Assembly (NCBI GenBank): GCA_013414705.1
Contig: CP058705.1
Span: 328,118 to 342,503, forward strand
Source: Defluviicoccus sp.
Lineage (GTDB): Bacteria; Pseudomonadota; Alphaproteobacteria; Rhodospirillales; Defluviicoccaceae
Length of the DNA stretch: 14,386 bases
Direction of reading: 5' to 3'
Positions 7,462 through 14,386 of the stretch are shown here, one piece after another. The stretch's first letter is position 1. The number at the start of each line of letters is the position of its first letter. A model generated the notes under the pieces. The model was not told the origin of the DNA. It worked only from the letters and a program-made list of their open reading frames with translations, and did no database searches. The position numbers were made by a program, and so were the translations under genes.

Positions 7462-9279
7462 GCTGATGCCAATTTAGCCAGCGGTAGATCAGCCAGCGAT
7501 CGAAGAAATTCCATTGTCATTGGCCGTCCCGTGAACTCCTCGAAAACAATTGCAGCTGCAGCCATTGCAACGAGTCGGGTTCGAGGCTGGTCAGCATATC
7601 GTTTTCGGCAATCGATCGGCCGAGAATGTCCTGAAAACCAATTTGGATCTGCCGTGTCACAGGATCGGCAGCGGGTCGTTCACGACGGATCTTGACCTGT
7701 AACAGCTGGTCCCAGCACTGCAAGGCGTGCCGGTTGATTTTGAAGTTGTCCAGCAATGGCAGGCTGGGCACCCGAACGGCCTGGGAGGGAACCATTACCT
7801 CTGGCAAACGCTCGGCAAGAAGCGCTCGAATCTGGGCCTGTTCGTGCCCAGGATTGGCCACCCAGTACGCGACCAAGGCCGTCGCGACCGTGCCACAGCG
7901 GCGGACAACAATTGCGCCCTGAACCACCTCGGAAAGCGTGCGTAATTCGGCTTCAACGAATGCTGGTTCGATGCGCACGCCACGCAGCTTGATCTGATCA
8001 TCCTTGCGGCCGCGGAATTCGAGCAATCCGTCTGGACGCAGGCGGCCCAAGTCTCCAGTCCTGAATACCCGTGCCAAGGGGTCATCAGAAGAAACCCCAA
8101 ATCCGTCGCTTCTCTTATGGTAGCCTAAGGCCATATACCGGCTGGTCACCTCGATCTCGCCCACTTCACCTTTTCGAACCTCGTTGCCGTGATCGTCAAT
8201 CAGGCGAACATGGCGGTCAGGAAGGGCACGCCCGACGGGAACCTTGCTGCCGTCAATCGCGGTGTCTTTCGCGATGAACCAGTGCCGGTAAAGCGTTGCG
8301 TTTTCGGTGGAACCAATGCCGGTCAAGATCAGCGCATCTGACGGGAAATTCCGCCGGAACGCGATGACGTCATCCGGGTCCAGCCTGTCTCCAGCCAGAT
8401 AGGCCAGCCGGACCTGGTCCAGCCGGACTGTGCCCTGTTGCAGAGCCGTACATATCTGGCGGAAAATCGTAGGAACAGAATGATAGATCGTGATGCCCGC
8501 AGCCTCGAATGCGGCACAAAGCGCAGATACTCCCAGTTTTTTGAGCGAAAATGCATATAATGTTGCTCCGTTTAAGAGAGATCCATAAATATCGCGGATA
8601 GCGCCATTGACAGAAGGGGAATATAGAAGTGTCATTCTGTCTTCAAAATTAACGTGAATAGCCTGAGTATACTGCATTACATCGTGCAAAAGATTTCTCT
8701 GGTTTTGAACAATGCCCTTGGGTGCGCCCGTAGAACCGGACGTATAGATGATATATGCAACTGCATCCGGCAAAATGTCTGGCAGAGTCGGTTCGCCTCG
8801 GCCAGACCACAGGTCATCCGGTGTTAGCGTCTGCAGATTATCGGGTAAGCGGTTACGTAAGTGTTCGGTCGTCTTTGAATCAGCGATGAGGGCACAGGCG
8901 CCGCTGTGGGACAAGATGTGAGCGTTCCGTTCGATCGGAAAATCGACGTCCAAAGGCACATAGGCCCGACCGGCTGCTAGCACTGCCATCATGATCAGGG
9001 GGAAACGCGCTCCATGATCCAGCGCGATGGCCACCGGCTCGGTTCCTGGTCCCAGGTTTTTCAGCACGGCATATGCCGCCCGCCGGACGCGCTCCGCCGC
9101 ATTTGCGTAGCTCAGCTCAAGTTCGGCATCGCTAATTGCCAACCGGTCCGGATATTGCGCTGCGATGTGAAAAAGCGGGCCGGTACACTGCGATTCAGAT
9201 CATCATATCCGAAGGGCGTCATGGGGCGATCTTGCGGACCGCCGAAATCGATGGGGTGAATCATTTCGGTGATTGTCAT
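7449..9279 (-). CDS. NRPS-like adenylation-peptidyl carrier didomain protein (A-PCP)
   Basis: The main frame (9142 to 7517) is intact and covers nearly all of both domains. Numbered on the repaired 610-residue protein, the adenylation core motifs are YTSGSTGAPKG (A3, about 179-189), GSTE (A5), FRTGDLGRLRPDG (A7, TGDL 408-411), GRKDDQIKLRG (A8) and NFKINR with catalytic Lys514 (A10). The carrier domain has Ser570 in PDSLQW for phosphopantetheine. One base missing at 9170-9174 cuts off the N-terminus, which begins at ATG 9279 with an ATGA overlap with the UroD-family stop. One base missing at 7543-7546 cuts off the tail EEFTGRPMTMEFLRSL. The usual Asp235 of amino-acid pockets aligns to Asn here. 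No condensation or thioesterase domain is present. It should load one carboxylic acid as a thioester on its own carrier. Confidence 0.88.
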
Positions 9280-10265
9280 GCCGCATTTTGCAAAGGACGA
9301 CGGGCAGCTTGAGCGAACGCGTCGATTTGCGCTTGCGCTGTCGTTACCGGAACTGAACAGCCTGGGCAGAGGATAAAGCGCTGCCCCACCATCGAACGGC
9401 GCAACGCTACGACCTCTTCGTCGATCTTGTGCGGATGAGCCTTCAGCAGGGTCGCCTCCGCTCCTGGGCCTGTGGAAAGCCCTGCCGGAAACGCGCCAGC
9501 CAGTGTGCGGGGTGGGGATTGGACGCACCGTGATCATAATGCATGACGACACTACAATTTCTGTAAAGGCTGGTATGGACCTTTGACCCGTGCAGATGCA
9601 GAAAATTAAATGGAAGACCATCGCAAGCGGCAAGACAGGAAATATCATTGGAAAGACTTATGGACTTCCACAATATTTCGTCCACAATAGCTTCCTGCGC
9701 TTGCTGAGTTGCGAAAAAATCCCATCAACGCCGGCATCGCGCAGCGCTTGGATTGTTCGCTCTGTGTCGTTGCTTAAGTGATCGAGTGCGGTTCTCACGA
9801 GTTGGGGTGCCTGCAGCATGTCATCTCGTAATGCATCGAACCCTCGCAACTGCGAAGCCTGGAAAACTGGATTGAAGACGGTTGCGATAACCGGAATGTG
9901 GCTGGGCAAACGGCTTCTGAGCCGGGCTGCGGCGGCCACGATCTTCCCGGTGAATCCGCTGAAAGGGTTCAGGGCCTTAAGATCAGACCAGTCCTCAACC
10001 GACCGGATAGTTTGTCCCATAACTTCGCGTCGACCAATAAAGTCGCCAGCCCAGAGATCCTGCAGCCCACGATCGTGAGACTGCCAAGTCGAGGCAGGTG
10101 TCAATTTTACAAAGTCGAAATCTTGATTTTGTGGAAGCCTAGAGTGGCTTCGACCAATGAATTTGTGTCTTGATCGGCAACAGGATGATGCTGCCAAGCG
10201 GATACAGGAAACAACCCGCTGGCACCGCCGTGCAATGTTGCCGCCATCAATTCCCGATAGCGCAC
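9276..10265 (-). pseudogene. Uroporphyrinogen decarboxylase-family (UroD/MtaA-like) protein, three frameshifts as read
   Basis: Four frames joined give 330 residues of the UroD superfamily: FDFVKLTPAS near 50, PVIATVFNPVFQAS near 125-138, DAGVDGIFFATQQAQ near 177-191, NFLHLHG near 221-227 and LCPGCSVPVTT near 300-310. Each break needs one added base: 10127-10130 (AAAA on the gene strand), 9714-9719 (T6) and 9480-9482 (GGG). It is not HemE: the N-terminal Arg-x-Ala-Gly-Arg motif that binds the porphyrin is absent. His224-x-His226 together with Cys301/Cys304 resembles the zinc-ligand positions of the methyltransferase branch (MtaA/MtbA/CmuA), where His-x-Cys and a later Cys bind zinc; this comparison is inference. 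GTG at 10265 fits the family start (RYRELM), while ATG 10247 is an alternative. Its stop overlaps the A-PCP start as ATGA. Confidence 0.75.
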
Positions 10266-10284
10266 ATCTCCCCCTGACAGGGCG

Positions 10285-10308
10285 GGTACACCTCCCAAAA
10301 GATGTACC
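10285..10308 (-). promoter_or_regulatory. Inverted repeat with a Shine-Dalgarno-like sequence in its loop
   Basis: GGTACA and TGTACC form a 6-bp stem around a 12-base loop that contains GGGAGG on the minus strand, ahead of the UroD-family gene. It could be an operator palindrome or an mRNA stem. GGGAGG lies about 25 bases before GTG 10265, too far to serve that start directly, so either the start lies elsewhere or the motif is incidental. Confidence 0.3.
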
Positions 10309-10616
10309 TGTTTACCCAAATGTTTTTATGTTTTTCGCGTTCCTTGAAAACAAAGTCAATCCGGCACGTTTGACAATTTTTGAGAGATTTCTTGAATTTT
10401 TACCCGCGCAAAAATTGGTGCCTGAAGAGGCAAGGCCGAAGGTGATCGCGTCATGGCCGCTGCCCCGCAGGTCACAGCGCCGGTGGTCGTGAGGCCGCAC
10501 AAGCAGCGTGGTTCCTCCGGGACTTTCCGCAGTCCTTGCGGATGCCGGAGCAGGCGTTCATCAACGCAAACTTGATAAAATTACCCCAAACATGGTAGCC
10601 TGGTCTATATCGGTGT

Positions 10617-10642
10617 CGTGCGGCGGTGTGTGCCGCCGCACG
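10617..10642 (+). promoter_or_regulatory. Strong 10-bp hairpin in the amidase leader
   Basis: CGTGCGGCGG and CCGCCGCACG form a perfect 10-bp, very GC-rich stem with a TGTGTG loop, ending 59 bases before the amidase start codon. There is no T-run after it on either strand, so a canonical terminator is unlikely. A leader-RNA structure or a protein-binding palindrome is possible. Confidence 0.45.
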
Positions 10643-10701
10643 GCGTCGCAGGATGTGCTCGTCGACGCCGTTGGGTAGATCACCCGTGCAGGAGAGAGCA
10701 T

Positions 10702-12052
10702 GTGCCGACCACGCACGGCACCGCACCATGTTCGCAGTCCGCCGTCGGTCGTCGGGCAATTCTGCATCGCGTATTCGAGAACAATCTGGGCATTGCCGCT
10801 CCCGCCAGCATGGATCGCCGGGCGACACGCTCTTCACCCGGCACCGGACCATCGCTGCGTGTTCGCCATCCGTCCGAATTCTGGAGTTTGAGTGCCGCCG
10901 CGCTGGCATGCACGCTGGTTTTGCTGCTGATCATTCCGGGCTCGGACCTGGTGCAATCGGCAGATCGGCGAGGAGGCTTTTCTGCGGACGCTGCGGATAT
11001 CGGCCGGGAAGCACCACCGGCTGCCGAGATCGAGAGCCTGCCTTCGGGCTCGGTGACTTCCGTGCCAGAGCCCTCCGCGTCGGACGTACATGCGCTATCG
11101 TCTGCAGCGTCGTCCGCGGCCGATTCAGCCCCGGATGCGGATTTGAAGCCGGATACCGGTCTGGCAGCTGGCGCCAGTCCGATATCGAATAATCGTGACA
11201 GACTGACAGCCAGCGATGGTGTTCGTGCCGGCACGAGGCTGCTGGCAGCGGGCGAGCAGCGGCCATTGGCCTCCCTCTTCGGCTTGACGGTGCACACCGT
11301 CGTCATCGATCCAGGGCATGGCGGCGTCGATCCGGGAGCTGTAGGCGTCGCGGTCGACGGGCGCAGTCTGTACGAAAGGATCTGACACTCGACGTGGCAA
11401 AACGGCTGGCAATACTGCTGCGCCGCGATCAAGGGGTGCGCGTTGTGTTGACACGCGACGACGACAAGACCGTGTCACTGGCACATCGGGTCGAAATCTC
11501 GAACGCCGCCGCTGCCGACCTGTTCATCTCCATTCATGCGAATTCACTGGGTGACGCACGGGCCAACGCTGTGGAGACCTATTACTTCGGTGCGCCGGCC
11601 GATGGCGACACTTGGCGGCTGGCGCAGCAGGAGAACGCCGAGTCCGGCATGCCGATCGGCGCCTTCCGTGAGCTGGTGGCAACGCTGGGCGACACATTGA
11701 AGCGGCAGGAGTCGGTGACGCTGGCGCATTTTGTCCAGACGCAGCTGCTTGCGGTCGTCATGCGACGGACGGGGCCGCTGGGCGCGGGCGTGAAGGTGGC
11801 ACCCTTCGTCGTCCTCATGGGGTTGAGGCTCCGAGCGTGCTGGCGGAGGTGACGTGCATTTCGAATGGGCGCGAGGCGGCGCGTCTTGCCGCGCCGGCGT
11901 ATCGGCAGGCGATCGCCGAAGCCCTGGGACGCGGCCTCATCGCCTACATCGACCAACGCAACGGGGGCCAGCGCAACGGACAGTCCAGCGGAGAAGCGCA
12001 GCATGAGCAGAGCATCAGCAAAGGAGAGAACGGTGGATACGGCAACGGATGA
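10702..12052 (+). pseudogene. N-acetylmuramoyl-L-alanine amidase (Amidase_3), membrane-anchored, two frameshifts as read
   Basis: Repaired, this is 450 residues. A hydrophobic helix (LSAAALACTLVLLLIIPG, about residues 62-79) is followed by a low-complexity Ala/Ser/Pro/Asp linker. The zinc amidase domain starts near 198: VVIDPGHGGVDPGA (zinc His), YEKDLTL (zinc Glu), ISIHAN (zinc His) and PSVLAEVTCISN (catalytic Glu). Breaks are one A missing at 11375-11377 and one G missing at 11819-11822; both fall inside conserved motifs that read perfectly when restored. These enzymes cut the bond between muramic acid and the stem peptide during cell separation or remodelling. GTG at 10702 is chosen for AGGAGAG 5 bases upstream; ATG 10810, just before the helix, is the alternative. 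Its end overlaps the MamK-like start. The single N-terminal helix suggests a periplasmic, membrane-tethered enzyme. Confidence 0.85.
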
Positions 12053-13046
12053 CGAACTCGTCATCGGCGTCGACCTGGGCACGTCGCGCAGTGCGATCTC
12101 GGCCAGCAACGGCAAGAAGAAGTGGGTTGAAAGCTATGTCGGCTGGCCAAAGGATTTCATCGCGCGTAAGGTCGTGGGCAAGCCGGTGGTGTTCGGCGAG
12201 GATGCGCTCGACCACCGGCTGTCGGTCGAGCTGTTCCGGCCGCTTGAGAGCGGCGTGGTCAAGGAGGGCGAACGGGACCGCCAGGCGGTGCGCGCGCTGA
12301 TCCAGCATCTGATCGATTTGGTCGGTCCGCGATCCGAGACGCGTGTGCGTGCGGTGATCGGCGTGCCGGCAGAGTCGTTCCGCTCCAACCAGCTGGCGAT
12401 CAAGGACGCGGTCGCCGACTATGTTTCCGCCTCGATGGTGGTTTCCGAGCCGTTCGCCGTCGCTTACGGGCTGAACATGCTCGACAACACCCTGATCATC
12501 GACATCGGCGCCGGCACCATGGACTTCTGCATCATGCACGGCAGCATGCCGGGCGAGGAGGATCAGCGCACCGTCGCAACCGCCGGCGACTGGATCGACC
12601 AGCAGCTGCTGAGCTTCGTGCGCGAGCGCTATCCTGCTGCCGACATCAACCTGAACATGGCACGGCACTTCAAGGAGGAGCACAGCTTCGTCGGCAAGCC
12701 GTCATCGCGGGTCGAGGTGATGATCCCGGTCGATGGCAGGCCGACGGCGCACGATATCACGGCCGAAATGCGACGTGCCTGCGAGGGCATCCTGCCGGCA
12801 CTCGTCGAGACGACGCTGGAGATGATCGCCCGGTTCGATCCCGAGTACCAGGACCAGATTCGTGGCAACGTGGTGCTCGCCGGCGGCGGCAGTTTGATCC
12901 GCGGTCTGCACACACACCTGCAGGAACGGCTGGCCGAATATGGTCCGGCACAGGTGACCTGTGTCCCCGATCCGCTGTACAGCGGTGCCGCAGGTGCGAT
13001 GAGCCTCGCCTGTGACATGCCTGATGAATATTGGAACGCGCTGTAG
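12033..13046 (+). CDS. MamK-type bacterial actin (filament-forming ATPase)
   Basis: The 337-residue protein has the full actin/Hsp70 ATPase set: phosphate-1 IGVDLGTS (11-18), connect-1 VVSEPFAVAYG with Glu139, phosphate-2 LIIDIGAGTMD (154-164) and adenosine motif VLAGGGSLIRGL (281-292). Several stretches resemble MamK more than MreB: VGWPKDFIARKVVGKPVVFGEDA, MPGEEDQRTVATAG, HSFVGKP, FDPEYQ, AQVTCVPDPLYSGAAGAM and the ending DEYW. MamK builds filaments that align and segregate magnetosomes, but homologues occur outside magnetosome clusters. GTG at 12033 is preferred for AAGGAG 6 bases upstream; ATG 12003 would add 10 residues. The gene overlaps the amidase end by 20 bases, so both are likely made together. 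No MreC/MreD-like neighbour is seen. I am confident of the actin fold, less of the MamK assignment. Confidence 0.82.
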   Translation: MDTATDDELVIGVDLGTSRSAISASNGKKKWVESYVGWPKDFIARKVVGKPVVFGEDALDHRLSVELFRPLESGVVKEGERDRQAVRALIQHLIDLVGPRSETRVRAVIGVPAESFRSNQLAIKDAVADYVSASMVVSEPFAVAYGLNMLDNTLIIDIGAGTMDFCIMHGSMPGEEDQRTVATAGDWIDQQLLSFVRERYPAADINLNMARHFKEEHSFVGKPSSRVEVMIPVDGRPTAHDITAEMRRACEGILPALVETTLEMIARFDPEYQDQIRGNVVLAGGGSLIRGLHTHLQERLAEYGPAQVTCVPDPLYSGAAGAMSLACDMPDEYWNAL

Positions 13047-13082
13047 GTACGGCGGATCCTTCCGGCTTCGATCGGCCGGGCC

Positions 13083-13106
13083 GGAGCGCTGGCAGGAGCG
13101 CTGGCA
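13083..13106. repeat. 12-base tandem direct repeat, two copies
   Basis: GGAGCGCTGGCA occurs twice head to tail, and GGAGCG occurs again at about 13112. It lies 37 bases after the actin stop codon. No function is evident; it could be a small duplication. Confidence 0.7.
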
Positions 13107-13252
13107 GGATCCGGAGCGACTCTGCTTGCGGGACGTTCGCACTACGGGCGAATGGCGGGGAACCCTGAGGCAGTTGCCATGACACAATTGCCCTGAGGCC
13201 GGTGCCCCGTGGGGATGAGGGCCGGCTATCGCGATCGCGGCCGTCACGGTCT

Positions 13253-13273
13253 TTCGCATGCAGGGCATGCGAA
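13253..13273. promoter_or_regulatory. Perfect 9-bp hairpin upstream of feo
   Basis: TTCGCATGC and GCATGCGAA are separated by AGG. On the plus strand it is followed by TTTGCG rather than a long T-run. It may end the actin transcript or act as an operator upstream of the feo promoter. Confidence 0.5.
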
Positions 13274-13326
13274 TTTGCGATTCGTCACGCATTGCATATG
13301 ACCATATCATTTCTACGGTCAAAATG

Positions 13327-13341
13327 TGAGAATGAGTTGCA
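13327..13341. promoter_or_regulatory. Probable Fur-family binding site of the feo operon
   Basis: TGAGAATGAGTTGCA matches 10 of the 14 defined positions of the 7-1-7 Fur consensus TGATAATNATTATCA. It lies 68 bases upstream of the first feoA start, a normal place for iron repression of ferrous-iron uptake. The match is imperfect, and an alphaproteobacterial Fur/Mur or Irr variant is possible. Confidence 0.5.
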
Positions 13342-13408
13342 CTAGCAGCGTGCCGGTGCTAATCGATGGCGCTTCAGCCCACCGGCGCCTCAGGGAGGCT
13401 TAACAAAG

Positions 13409-13690
13409 ATGGATGCATTCAGTGCCGGCGTCGGCGCCTTTCCTTTGATGCTCGCATCGGAAGGCGAGCGGGTGCGCGTCGTCGCCATTGGAGGCGGGCA
13501 AGGGGTGAACCGCAAGCTTTGCGATCTGGGGCTGATCCCCGGTTGCGAATTGATGGTGATCAGCCGCAATCCCGGAGGTCAGATGATTGTCGGCCGTGAC
13601 GATTTGCGCTTGGCGCTTGGCACCGGCATGGCCCACCGCGTGATGGTCGTCCGTCTCAGCGATGCTCCGCACGGGGAAGGTGGACGATGA
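13409..13690 (+). CDS. feoA: FeoA domain protein, first copy
   Basis: This 93-residue protein has the SH3-like FeoA core: GERVRVVAIGGGQGVNRKLCDLGLIPGCELMVISRNPGGQMIVGRDDLRLALGTGMAHRV in order, with the signature L-x-x-L-G-L-x-P-G. FeoA is a small cytosolic partner of the ferrous-iron transporter FeoB. An N-terminal extension of about 15 residues precedes the core. ATG at 13409 has GGGAGG about 11 bases upstream. The stop overlaps the next start as ATGA, and a Fur-like site lies upstream. Confidence 0.9.
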   Translation: MDAFSAGVGAFPLMLASEGERVRVVAIGGGQGVNRKLCDLGLIPGCELMVISRNPGGQMIVGRDDLRLALGTGMAHRVMVVRLSDAPHGEGGR

Positions 13691-13926
13691 GTATTGGTCT
13701 GGGAGAACTGGTGGCCGGTGAAGCCGGCCGCATTGTCCGTATCGAGCGGGGCGATCGATCGTATCGGGAGAAGCTGCTGGCGATGGGGCTCACGCCTGGT
13801 ACCGAATTCGCTGTCGTCCGCGCCGCACCGCTGGGTGACCCGGTGGAAATCCAGGTGCGTGGCTATTCGGTGAGCCTGCGCAAGAACGAAGCGCAACTTC
13901 TGCAGGTGGAAAGGGTTGAACGATGA
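13687..13926 (+). CDS. feoA: FeoA domain protein, second copy
   Basis: The 79-residue product is a second FeoA domain with [34 protein letters not shown] and then [20 protein letters not shown]. The motif L-x-x-M-G-L-T-P-G and the final R-x-x-E-A are the usual FeoA landmarks. It begins inside the stop of the first feoA and ends inside the feoB start, each as ATGA, so all three are translationally coupled. Paired FeoA proteins beside FeoB are a known arrangement. Confidence 0.92.
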   Translation: MSIGLGELVAGEAGRIVRIERGDRSYREKLLAMGLTPGTEFAVVRAAPLGDPVEIQVRGYSVSLRKNEAQLLQVERVER

Positions 13927-14386
13927 CCGACTTCACAATCTGTCTCGTTGGCAATCCCAACTGCGGCAAGACGACGCTGTTCAACGCGCTGACCGGCGCC
14001 CGGCAACAGGTCGGCAACTGGCCAGGAGTGACCGTCGAGCGCAAGTCCGGCAGCTATCGTTCGGATACGGCGACGATCGAGGTGGTGGACCTGCCGGGTG
14101 TTTATTCGCTTTCGGTGGCGAGTGAATCCTCGATCGACGAACGGATCGCCCGCGACTTTGTGCTGTCGGGTGAGGCCGGGCTCGTCGTCAACATTGTCGA
14201 TGCCTCCAACCTGGAGCGTAATCTTTATCTGACCACGCAGCTGCTGGAGATGCGGGTCCCGACGGTCGTCGCCCTGAACATGCTCGACGTTGCGCGGGAG
14301 CGCCGGATCGAGATCGACGCGCCGGCGCTCGCCAAACGGATCGGCTGTCCGGTGGTGCCGCTCGTCGCCAACCGTGGCCAGGGGTT
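13923..14386 (+). CDS. feoB: FeoB ferrous-iron transporter, N-terminal G domain, 3' end outside window
   Basis: The window holds the first 154 codons. They form the GTPase domain of FeoB: G1 GNPNCGKTT (10-18), the switch region [16 protein letters not shown]3 DLPGVYSL and G4 NMLD. The membrane-embedded iron channel lies beyond the right edge. FeoB moves Fe(II) into the cytoplasm, with GTP hydrolysis by this domain. Its start shares ATGA with the second feoA stop, giving feoA-feoA-feoB in one unit under the Fur-like site. Confidence 0.95.
   Translation, partial: MTDFTICLVGNPNCGKTTLFNALTGARQQVGNWPGVTVERKSGSYRSDTATIEVVDLPGVYSLSVASESSIDERIARDFVLSGEAGLVVNIVDASNLERNLYLTTQLLEMRVPTVVALNMLDVARERRIEIDAPALAKRIGCPVVPLVANRGQG

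Larger units (their letters stand above)
10266..10701. other. Divergent intergenic region, no gene seen
   Basis: This 436-base stretch lies between the minus-strand UroD-family gene and the plus-strand amidase, and must hold both promoters. I see no convincing gene in it; the short open frames are random-looking. It holds an A+T-rich part (10311-10440) next to the UroD-family gene, a nested inverted repeat at 10515-10550 (CTCCGG/CCGGAG enclosing CCGCA/TGCGG), and a strong hairpin at 10617-10642. A weak promoter candidate on the minus strand is TTGTTT, 17 bases, CATAAA, within about 10325-10353. No promoter on the plus strand is clear enough to name. Confidence 0.55.
13047..13408. other. Intergenic region between actin gene and feo operon
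   Basis: There is no gene in these 362 bases. They hold a 12-base tandem repeat at 13083-13106, a perfect 9-bp hairpin at 13253-13273, an A+T-rich promoter-like stretch at about 13275-13325 (TTGCGA, 16 bases, TATGAC is a weak candidate) and a probable Fur site at 13327-13341. Confidence 0.6.

Noticed and set aside
9276..10265. Naming the UroD-family gene hemE
   Set aside because: The porphyrin-binding Arg-x-Ala-Gly-Arg motif near the N-terminus is missing and the context is biosynthetic rather than haem-related.
10472..11432. Minus-strand open frames of 145 and 250 codons over the amidase gene
   Set aside because: They are antisense to the amidase and its Ala/Ser/Pro-rich linker, with no recognisable domain.
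5088..12052. Programmed ribosomal frameshifting as the cause of the breaks
   Set aside because: Eleven sites in five unrelated genes, at varied A, T, G and C runs and without a shared slippery motif or following structure, cannot plausibly all be programmed.
12033..13046. Calling the actin gene mamK and the region a magnetosome island
   Set aside because: Resemblance to MamK is strong by eye, but no other mam gene is present in the window and MamK-like proteins occur without magnetosomes, so no symbol was given.
1..14386. tRNA, rRNA, CRISPR arrays, insertion sequences, attachment sites
   Set aside because: I looked for cloverleaf or CCA-ended genes, regularly spaced repeats, transposase motifs and terminal inverted repeats on both strands, and saw none.

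Overview
The window reads as chromosomal DNA of a GC-rich alphaproteobacterium, probably near the Rhodospirillales. This rests on overall composition, the MaoC hydratase pair, the tandem FeoA-FeoA-FeoB layout and the MamK-type actin. I ran no database search, so the placement is inference.

Layout. (1) 1-2.8 kb, minus strand: a DUF4239-type membrane protein, a 79-residue HisKA-like domain that lacks its phospho-acceptor histidine, and an ABC-F ATPase cut by the left edge. (2) 2.9-5.1 kb, plus strand: a flavodoxin-fold protein, a two-gene MaoC-type hydratase unit, a small hypothetical protein and a small lipoprotein. (3) 5.1-10.3 kb, minus strand, visibly richer in A+T around 6.4-7.1 and 8.5-8.8 kb: a permuted NlpC/P60 (YiiX-like) gene, an LprI/DUF1311-like gene, and a three-gene unit reading UroD-family protein, adenylation-carrier protein, alpha/beta-hydrolase. 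(4) 10.7-13.0 kb, plus strand: a membrane-anchored N-acetylmuramoyl-L-alanine amidase overlapping a MamK-type actin. (5) 13.3-14.4 kb, plus strand: a probable Fur site, then feoA, feoA and feoB with ATGA overlaps. FeoB is cut by the right edge.

The most striking property is that five genes between 5.1 and 11.9 kb are broken by 11 frameshifts. All go in the same direction (one base missing, or an equivalent shift), and most lie at short homopolymers. After repair each gene is a whole number of codons, and its conserved motifs run continuously across the joins. No frameshift is visible in about 5.5 kb of coding sequence outside this block. I read this as a poorly polished assembly patch more likely than gene decay, but the sequence alone cannot settle it. 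Genes I class as pseudogene are broken as read and probably intact in the cell.

Two leads deserve follow-up. The repaired UroD / A-PCP / hydrolase unit has overlapping genes and looks like a compact biosynthetic system. The amidase-MamK pair couples a filament-forming actin to peptidoglycan cleavage, right beside ferrous-iron uptake genes.
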